Assembly (NCBI GenBank): GCA_934589705.1
Contig: CAKTOH010000014.1
Location: 1-34,649 of the forward strand
Source of the DNA: an uncultured Oscillospiraceae bacterium
GTDB taxonomy: Bacteria > Bacillota > Clostridia > Oscillospirales > Oscillospiraceae
DNA: 34,649 nucleotides
Direction: 5' to 3'
Shown here: positions 30,205 to 34,649 of the stretch, piece after piece
How positions within the stretch are numbered: the first letter of the stretch is position 1
Layout: every line of letters starts with the position of its first letter
The notes under the pieces: generated by a model
What the model was told of the DNA's origin: nothing
The model's database searches: none
Seen by the model: the letters and a program-made list of their open reading frames with translations, nothing else
Made by a program: the position numbers and the translations under genes

Positions 30205-31008
30205 ATGCAGTATACGGAAGAAGATACCATTGACCTTCTGGAGCTTGCCAAGGCGATCTGGAAAAACATCCTGATTATTGCCCTGGTTGCCGTGCTGCTG
30301 GGCTCCGCGGCCTTCGGCGTTTCCGCCTTTGTGCTGGAGCCCACCTATCAGGCCACAGCCTCCATGTACGTCAACAACAGCTCCTTCAGCTTAGGACAGA
30401 CCAGCTTCTCCATTTCTACCTCTGAGCTGTCCGCCTCCAATTCTCTGGTCAGCGTGTACATTTACATCCTGGAATCCAGAACCACCATGGAGGACGTGAT
30501 CAAGGAGGCAAACCTCAGCTATACTCCCACGGAGCTGGGGGAGATGGTGACGGCGCAGGGCGTGAACAACACCGGTGCCTTTGAGATCACCGTCACCAGC
30601 ACCGATCCCGCCGAGGCGGAGCTGATTGCCAATACCATTGCCAAGCTTCTGCCTGACCGGATTGCGGAGATTGTGGACGGCAGCTCCGTGCGCATCGTGG
30701 ACTACGCCATTATCCCTGCCCACCGCGCCGGCCCCAGCCTGGTGAAGAATACCGCCATGGGCATTCTGGCCGGCGGCTTCCTGGCGGCAGCGGTGGTGGT
30801 TGTGAATTTCCTGCTCAACGACAAGAGCAAGGAAATGATCCAGTGCGCCGACGATCTGAAGGAAATGTATCCGGACATCCAGGTTCTGAGCATGATTCCG
30901 GATATGCGCCAGTCCGACAAGAAGAACAGCTATTATTCCGATTATTACGGCCCTGTAAAGAGCAAACAGAAGGGAGGCGCGGACAATGGCAGAAAACAAG
31001 GTGCCTAA
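30205..31008 (+). CDS. Wzz/CpsC-type chain-length regulator and BY-kinase activator
   Basis: A 267-residue protein with two membrane segments (about 19-44 and 186-207) flanking an extracellular domain; the Wzz signature is seen in 'YQATASMYVNNSS' and 'DPAEAELIANTIAKLLP', ending with the proline-type second helix region 'IIPAHRAGPS'. In Firmicutes CpsC/YveK-type proteins activate the partner tyrosine kinase through the cytoplasmic tail and control polymer length. RBS AAAGAAAGAGGA. The C-terminal tail (about 215-267) overlaps the kinase gene by 23 bases, matching translational coupling. Confidence 0.9.
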   Translation: MQYTEEDTIDLLELAKAIWKNILIIALVAVLLGSAAFGVSAFVLEPTYQATASMYVNNSSFSLGQTSFSISTSELSASNSLVSVYIYILESRTTMEDVIKEANLSYTPTELGEMVTAQGVNNTGAFEITVTSTDPAEAELIANTIAKLLPDRIAEIVDGSSVRIVDYAIIPAHRAGPSLVKNTAMGILAGGFLAAAVVVVNFLLNDKSKEMIQCADDLKEMYPDIQVLSMIPDMRQSDKKNSYYSDYYGPVKSKQKGGADNGRKQGA

Positions 31009-31753
31009 TACCCCTGCGGCGGATAAGAAAAATCCCAACCGTACCGGTAAGGTCTGCGAATTTCTGACCTATTCCGGCCGGGAGGCCTTCAAGCGTCTGC
31101 GCACCAACGTGCTCATCAGCCTGGGAGACAAGACGGACAAAAGAGGACAGATCATCGGCATCACCAGTGCCCAGCCCTCCGAGGGCAAGAGCACCGTGTC
31201 CGTGAATCTGGCCTATACCCTGGCGGAGCTGGGCAAGACCGCTCTGCTCATCGACTGCGATATGCGCCGCCCCGCCATTCACGATATTGTGAGCGTGAAG
31301 CTGACGCCGGGTCTGGCGGATGTGCTGGACGGAGGCATCGCCCTCAACGACGCTGTCTCCCGCTATACCAGCTCCGCGGATAAGACCTTCTTTGATCTGA
31401 TTCCCGGAGGCACCATCCCCGAAGACCCGGTGGAAAAGCTGAACTCCGGCCGGTTCCAGAAGCTGCTGGATGCCGCCGCCAACGCCTTTGACTATGTGGT
31501 GCTGGATCTGCCGCCGGTCAACGCGGTGGTGGACGCGGTGAACGTGTCCCGGTATGTGGACGGTATGCTGGTTGTCCTGCGGGAAGGCCACTGCCCCCGG
31601 TATGTGCTGGACGAGTGCATGGAGCAACTGCGCTATGCGAAGGCCAACGTGCTGGGCTTCGTGATGAACGGCTGCGTGGAGGGCGCCTCCAAGCACTATC
31701 AGTACGGCAGCCGCTATGGCTATGGCTACCGGTACGAGAACAAGAAGCAGTAA
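30986..31753 (+). CDS. CpsD-type tyrosine kinase (BY-kinase)
   Basis: A 255-residue cytoplasmic BY-kinase: Walker A 'SAQPSEGKSTVSVNLA' (about 65-80), Walker A' LLIDCDMRRP (about 90-99), Walker B VVLDLPP, and a C-terminal tyrosine cluster (YQYGSRYGYGYRYE) that is the autophosphorylation site. It works with the CpsC-type protein encoded just upstream; phosphorylation cycles tune capsule assembly. RBS GGAGGCGCGGACA inside the cpsC end. The opposing phosphatase (32647-33363) is encoded nearby under its own promoter. Confidence 0.93.
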   Translation: MAENKVPNTPAADKKNPNRTGKVCEFLTYSGREAFKRLRTNVLISLGDKTDKRGQIIGITSAQPSEGKSTVSVNLAYTLAELGKTALLIDCDMRRPAIHDIVSVKLTPGLADVLDGGIALNDAVSRYTSSADKTFFDLIPGGTIPEDPVEKLNSGRFQKLLDAAANAFDYVVLDLPPVNAVVDAVNVSRYVDGMLVVLREGHCPRYVLDECMEQLRYAKANVLGFVMNGCVEGASKHYQYGSRYGYGYRYENKKQ

Positions 31754-31770
31754 GCAAGCGGTAAAAAAGC

Positions 31771-32000
31771 CTCGCAGAGTTTGCCGCCAAAGCGGCAAAT
31801 AAAATCAAATCATTTTGCGTCAGGGCGTGTACCTGACACAAAATACATCTCAGGCTGCAAGTGTGCGAGTTGTTCGCCCACAGGCGAACAAGGAGTGCGC
31901 GCAGCAGACTGCAAAAACTGGCGGAAAAGCCCCTGGGGCTTTTTCGACAATTCATGGCATTCCCTGCCTTCTGGCAGTCGAATACAAATCTCAGGGAAAG
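31771..32000 (+). ncRNA. hairpin-rich leader before the secreted protein gene
   Basis: Successive stems: TTTGCCGC/GCGGCAAA (31780-31799), ATTTTG-GTCAGG/CCTGAC-CAAAAT (31812-31844, one mismatch), TTGTTCGCC/GGCGAACAA (31870-31891), AAAAGCCC/GGGCTTTT followed by TC (31925-31945, terminator-like) and CTGCC/GGCAG with ATTC/GAAT (31959-31983). No known riboswitch was recognised. The fourth stem may end the cpsCD operon; the group may control or stabilise the next mRNA. Confidence 0.45.
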
Positions 32001-32012
32001 GAGGAATGTATT

Positions 32013-32471
32013 ATGAAGAAGGCACTTGTAATGCTTCTGGCCGTGGTTCTTGTCATCGGCATGGCGGTTCCTGCTTACGCAGTTTCCAGCCCTGTAGGTG
32101 ATAAGACCAGCTCTACGGCTACTGCCGATCTTCCCAAACTGACGGACGAGAGCAAGGGCTATGTTGAGCTGGTTGCCACCGAGGATGCCGAGGAGCTGTC
32201 CAAGGAGTCCCAGGCTACCTTTGCTGAGGCGCAGACTTCCCTGAAGGATGCCGCTCCTGCCGGCATGAAGACCCAGTATTTCTTCTGGTGCCACATCGTG
32301 GGTGAGAAGAGCCCTGTAGATGTGACCGTGGAACTCGAGGGGATCACCGAGCTGGTCGTGAAGCAGTACCTGGACGGCAAGTGGGTGGAGCTGAAGTCTG
32401 CGATCAACGCGGACGGTACCGTTTCCATCTACGGCCTGGTGGAAGGCCCTGTGGCTATTTTCACCAAGTAA
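32013..32471 (+). CDS. secreted protein of unknown function
   Basis: A 152-residue exported protein. Signal peptide about 1-23 with cleavage after AYA (VPAYA-VSSP). A Ser/Thr-rich start of the mature part is followed by 'ATEDAEELSKESQATFAEAQ' and a beta-rich domain 'SPVDVTVELEGITELVVKQY', then 'DGKWVELKSAINADGTVSI' and 'EGPVAIFTK'. That last part looks like small beta domains in other Clostridial secreted proteins, without known function. ATG 32013 is chosen for AAAGGAGGAATGTATT and the signal peptide. Codon use resembles highly expressed genes. It has its own terminator. Confidence 0.82.
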   Translation: MKKALVMLLAVVLVIGMAVPAYAVSSPVGDKTSSTATADLPKLTDESKGYVELVATEDAEELSKESQATFAEAQTSLKDAAPAGMKTQYFFWCHIVGEKSPVDVTVELEGITELVVKQYLDGKWVELKSAINADGTVSIYGLVEGPVAIFTK

Positions 32472-32483
32472 TCCAGCCCATCC

Positions 32484-32520
32484 AAAAGCGGGCCGGTCCG
32501 AAAGGATCGGCTCGTTTTCT
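32484..32520 (+). terminator. terminator of the secreted protein gene
   Basis: CGGGCCGGTCC pairs with GGATCGGCTCG (G-T pairs) around GAAA, followed by TTTTCTGTTTT. Confidence 0.85.
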
Positions 32521-32546
32521 GTTTTGGCAGCAAAGCCAGATTCTGC

Positions 32547-32575
32547 TTGCAATGCGACAATTTCTGTGATATGCT
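32547..32575 (+). promoter_or_regulatory. promoter of the cpsB-lcp unit
   Basis: TTGCAA (32547-32552), a 17-nt spacer and TATGCT (32570-32575). Confidence 0.65.
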
Positions 32576-32646
32576 GTTACCGAGAAATTTCGCTTTGCGG
32601 TAACGACCCCTATGGCAGACCGGAATTGCGGCAAGGAGGGTCATCC

Positions 32647-33363
32647 ATGATTGATTTCCATAGCCATGTGCTGCCCAAAATGGACGACGGGCCCAAAAGT
32701 CTCCGGGAGAGCCTGGAAATGCTGAGCCTGTGCTTTCAGCAGGGAGTGGACGCGGTGGTGAGCACCTCTCATTTTTACGCCGACCGGGAGGATCCCGGAA
32801 CCTTTCTCCTGCGCAGGAATCGACGGCTTCAAGCCCTTCAGGAGGCCATGCTTTGCAGCACCGAGGTGTATCCCCGGATTATCCCCGGTGCGGAGGTGCT
32901 GTACTTTCCGGGCATCAGCCAAGCGCAGGAGGTGGCGGAGCTGTCCATTGCCGGGCGAGCCATTCTGATTGAGCCGCCGATGGCTCCCTGGTCGGACGAC
33001 ATGCTGGATGAAATCGTCTGTCTGGGGGAGAATTTTGGCAGAAGGCCTGTAGTCGCCCATGTGGACAGGTATATGAGAATGTTGGAGGATGACCGGCTCA
33101 TCGACCGGGTGCTGGAGCGGGGACTGCTGGTGCAGGTCAACGGCAGCTATTTTCTGGACGAAAAGCGGCAGAAGGCCGCCATCCGCAATCTGAAAAAAGG
33201 AAAAATCCATCTGCTTGGCTCGGACTGCCACAATCTGTTCGGCCGTGCACCCAATCTGGGGCCGGCTCACCGGGTGATTCGCGGGGCGGGAGCCGAGGCG
33301 GAATTCCGGAGGCTCCAGGAAAACGCGCTGGAGCTTCTGGGACTGGAAGGAGAATTGGTATGA
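32647..33363 (+). CDS. CpsB/YwqE-type PHP protein-tyrosine phosphatase
   Basis: A 238-residue metal-dependent phosphatase of the PHP fold. Metal ligands: DFHSHVLP (His5, His7) with MDDG next, a conserved TSHF near 40, 'VVAHVDRY' and GSDCHN near the end. These enzymes remove phosphate from the tyrosine cluster of the CpsD kinase. ATG 32647 is chosen for the strong RBS CAAGGAGGGTCATCC and because the PHP motif begins at residue 3. Its stop overlaps the LCP start (ATGA), so both are translated together. Confidence 0.92.
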   Translation: MIDFHSHVLPKMDDGPKSLRESLEMLSLCFQQGVDAVVSTSHFYADREDPGTFLLRRNRRLQALQEAMLCSTEVYPRIIPGAEVLYFPGISQAQEVAELSIAGRAILIEPPMAPWSDDMLDEIVCLGENFGRRPVVAHVDRYMRMLEDDRLIDRVLERGLLVQVNGSYFLDEKRQKAAIRNLKKGKIHLLGSDCHNLFGRAPNLGPAHRVIRGAGAEAEFRRLQENALELLGLEGELV

Positions 33364-34346
33364 AAAAAGGAATTCTGTTGCTGCTGTGCGCGGCTTTGTT
33401 GGGGGCGCTGCTGCTGGGGGCGCTGTTTGTCCATGGGAAGACCCAGGATGCACCCATTGAAAACGCGGGCACGTCCCAAAATGCCGTCGTGAAGACGAAG
33501 ACCCTGACCTATCAGGGGCAGGAATACCCCCTGAAGGCACACTTGCAGACCGTGCTGCTCATCGGCACGGACACTCTGGAAAAATATGAGGAGCAGACTG
33601 AGGGCGTCAAGCGGTTCTATAACCACAACCAGGCGGATTTTCTCATGCTGCTGGCCATTGACCAGGATACGAACACGGCGCAGCTGATTCAGCTGAACCG
33701 GGACACCATGACCGAGGTGCCCTGGCTGGACGTGCTGGGAGACTACGGCGGCACCGAGGTCAAGCAGCTGTGCCTGGCCTTCAACTACGGCGACGGCGGC
33801 AGAAAAAGCTGCAAGAATACCGCGGACGCGGTGTCGGCGCTGCTCTTTGACCTGCCCATTGACAATTATATTCAGATTCCCATGACCGCGGTGGGGCCTC
33901 TGAACGACCTGGTCGGAGGGGTTCCCGTGACCATTGAGGAGGATCTGACGGCGGTGGACCCGGCCTTCCAGGCGGGGCAGACCATCCGGCTCACCGGCAG
34001 CCAGGCGGAAAAATTCGTCCGTGCCCGGATGGTGCTGGAAAACGATACGAATCTGGCGCGGATGAAGCGTCAGCGAGCCTATATGGACAGCTTCCAGGCC
34101 TGCGCCCGGGCGGCCATCAACACGGATTCGGAGTTTACCATGAAGCTGCTGGAAAAGCTCGGCGATTTTTTGCAGTCCGATATGACCGCTCAGCAGCTGT
34201 CTGACCTGGTGACCCGGCTGGACAAGGGCACCGTTTCACCCATCCGCTATGCCGACGGCGAACTGCTCCTGGGGGAAAAGTACTATGAGTTCTATCCCGA
34301 TGAGGCCTCCCTCTGGGAAATTGTCAAAGCTGCCTGCTGTGAATAA
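33360..34346 (+). CDS. LytR-CpsA-Psr family protein (glycopolymer ligase)
   Basis: A 328-residue membrane-anchored enzyme (signal anchor about 4-26). The LCP domain begins near residue 60: 'TVLLIGTDTLEKYEEQT', 'NHNQADFLMLLAIDQD', 'LIQLNRDTMTEVPW', the 'FNYGDGG' region and 'TGSQAEKFVRARMVLENDTNLARMKRQRAY' (motif RxR...D..R..RQ). LCP enzymes move the finished polymer from its lipid carrier to peptidoglycan. Together with CpsB, CpsC, CpsD and the sugar transferase it completes the set for a wall-bound capsule. RBS GGAAGGAGAATTGGT. Confidence 0.93.
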   Translation: MKKGILLLLCAALLGALLLGALFVHGKTQDAPIENAGTSQNAVVKTKTLTYQGQEYPLKAHLQTVLLIGTDTLEKYEEQTEGVKRFYNHNQADFLMLLAIDQDTNTAQLIQLNRDTMTEVPWLDVLGDYGGTEVKQLCLAFNYGDGGRKSCKNTADAVSALLFDLPIDNYIQIPMTAVGPLNDLVGGVPVTIEEDLTAVDPAFQAGQTIRLTGSQAEKFVRARMVLENDTNLARMKRQRAYMDSFQACARAAINTDSEFTMKLLEKLGDFLQSDMTAQQLSDLVTRLDKGTVSPIRYADGELLLGEKYYEFYPDEASLWEIVKAACCE

Positions 34347-34350
34347 AAAT

Positions 34351-34382
34351 GTGCGCCGCATCGTCATGCGGCGCACGTTTTT
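34351..34382 (+). terminator. terminator after the LCP gene
   Basis: GTGCGCCGCAT pairs with ATGCGGCGCAC around CGTC, followed by GTTTTTAC. Confidence 0.92.
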
Positions 34383-34450
34383 ACAGTTGTCGGAAGCCTA
34401 TTCAAAATAGCACTGTGATCTTTTTCAAGTGTTTGAGAATCATCGTACAA

Positions 34451-34649
34451 TGCACTGGTGCGGGAGCACCCACGGCTCCCTTGTGTAAAGGGTGGTGCTC
34501 CGCGCAGCGAATCAAAATTACCATGACTGCCGGTGGCAGTCATACCACAATGTACTGCTGGCAAAAATCTTCGATTTTTGACTGAGGGATTGTCAAATTG
34601 CACGTTATTGAGAGTGCCCAGAAAAGTAGGAGTTCTGATCCCCTCAGTC
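34451..34649 (+). repeat. family C repeat, copy 3, interrupted by a family D unit; right copy of the 101-bp inverted repeat
   Basis: GCACTGGTGCGGGAGCACCC and GGCTCCCTTGTGTAAAGGG start a C element. In place of its next hairpin comes an inverted D unit (34491-34543), then CAATGTACTGCTGGC, the AAAAATC/GATTTTT hairpin, and the C block CTGAGGGATTGTCAAA with GTTCTGATCCCCTCAGTC at the window end. 34488-34588 is the reverse complement of 26568-26668. No gene is present from 34347 to the end. Confidence 0.8.

Noticed and set aside
31771..31860. Cyclic di-GMP (GEMM) riboswitch in the leader at 31771
   Set aside because: The GCAAA and tetraloop-receptor elements of GEMM are not present in the needed order.

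Overview
The window reads as chromosome of a gut Clostridium-class bacterium, most likely of the Oscillospiraceae/Ruminococcaceae group. The support is strong AGGAGG-type ribosome binding sites, TTGACA-N17-TATAAT promoters, GC-rich coding sequence, a butyrate kinase, lipoproteins with Ala/Pro/Thr-rich linkers, and many short interspersed palindromic repeats in almost every intergenic gap. The genus is inference; no rRNA is present.

Region 1 (1-4660) is accessory DNA. It holds the right end of an integrated element (ParB-like protein, small excisionase-like protein, tyrosine integrase with an HTH nested inside it) and then a separate AT-rich AAA ATPase/DUF4143 gene. A diverged ~180-bp segment (integrase 3' end plus a terminator hairpin) occurs on both sides of the ATPase gene. 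The second copy abuts the 3' end of an initiator tRNA-Met gene (4661-4736, minus), so this tRNA is the probable insertion hot spot.

Region 2 (4830-14538) is metabolism and transport: a ROK-like sugar kinase homologue; a three-gene ABC importer of the PF04392 (TrpX-like) type with a 310-bp hairpin-rich spacer; a membrane GGDEF protein; and a polar amino-acid ABC importer preceded by a lysine riboswitch with a terminator, which points to lysine as substrate.

Region 3 (14539-22400) holds small genes and housekeeping functions: two convergent small basic proteins (one has its transcription terminator inside its coding region, so its mRNA should lack a stop codon), a membrane protein, butyrate kinase coupled to an ABC-F ATPase (uup), a U32-like protein, a glycosyltransferase overlapping an HxlR regulator, and a divergent cupin.

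Region 4 (22409-34346) is an exopolysaccharide/capsule locus in several transcription units: polyprenyl-phosphate sugar-1-phosphate transferase, CapD-type NDP-sugar dehydratase, an XRE-HTH fused to a UDP-glucose/GDP-mannose dehydrogenase, an SGNH-fold membrane protein with altered catalytic residues, CpsC/Wzz-like modulator, CpsD/BY-kinase, a secreted protein of unknown function, CpsB-type PHP phosphatase and an LCP-family ligase. Together they suit initiation on undecaprenyl phosphate, precursor synthesis, tyrosine-phosphorylation control of chain length and attachment to the wall.

Repeats are a major theme. Family A (three copies) and family D (four copies) keep their hairpins through compensatory base changes. 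Families B, C, D and E are nested in one another. A 101-bp nearly perfect inverted repeat brackets the 27-34.3 kb part of the polysaccharide locus. The best candidates for something undescribed are the small gene with the internal terminator (15203-15400), the family A structured repeat, and the HTH-dehydrogenase fusion.
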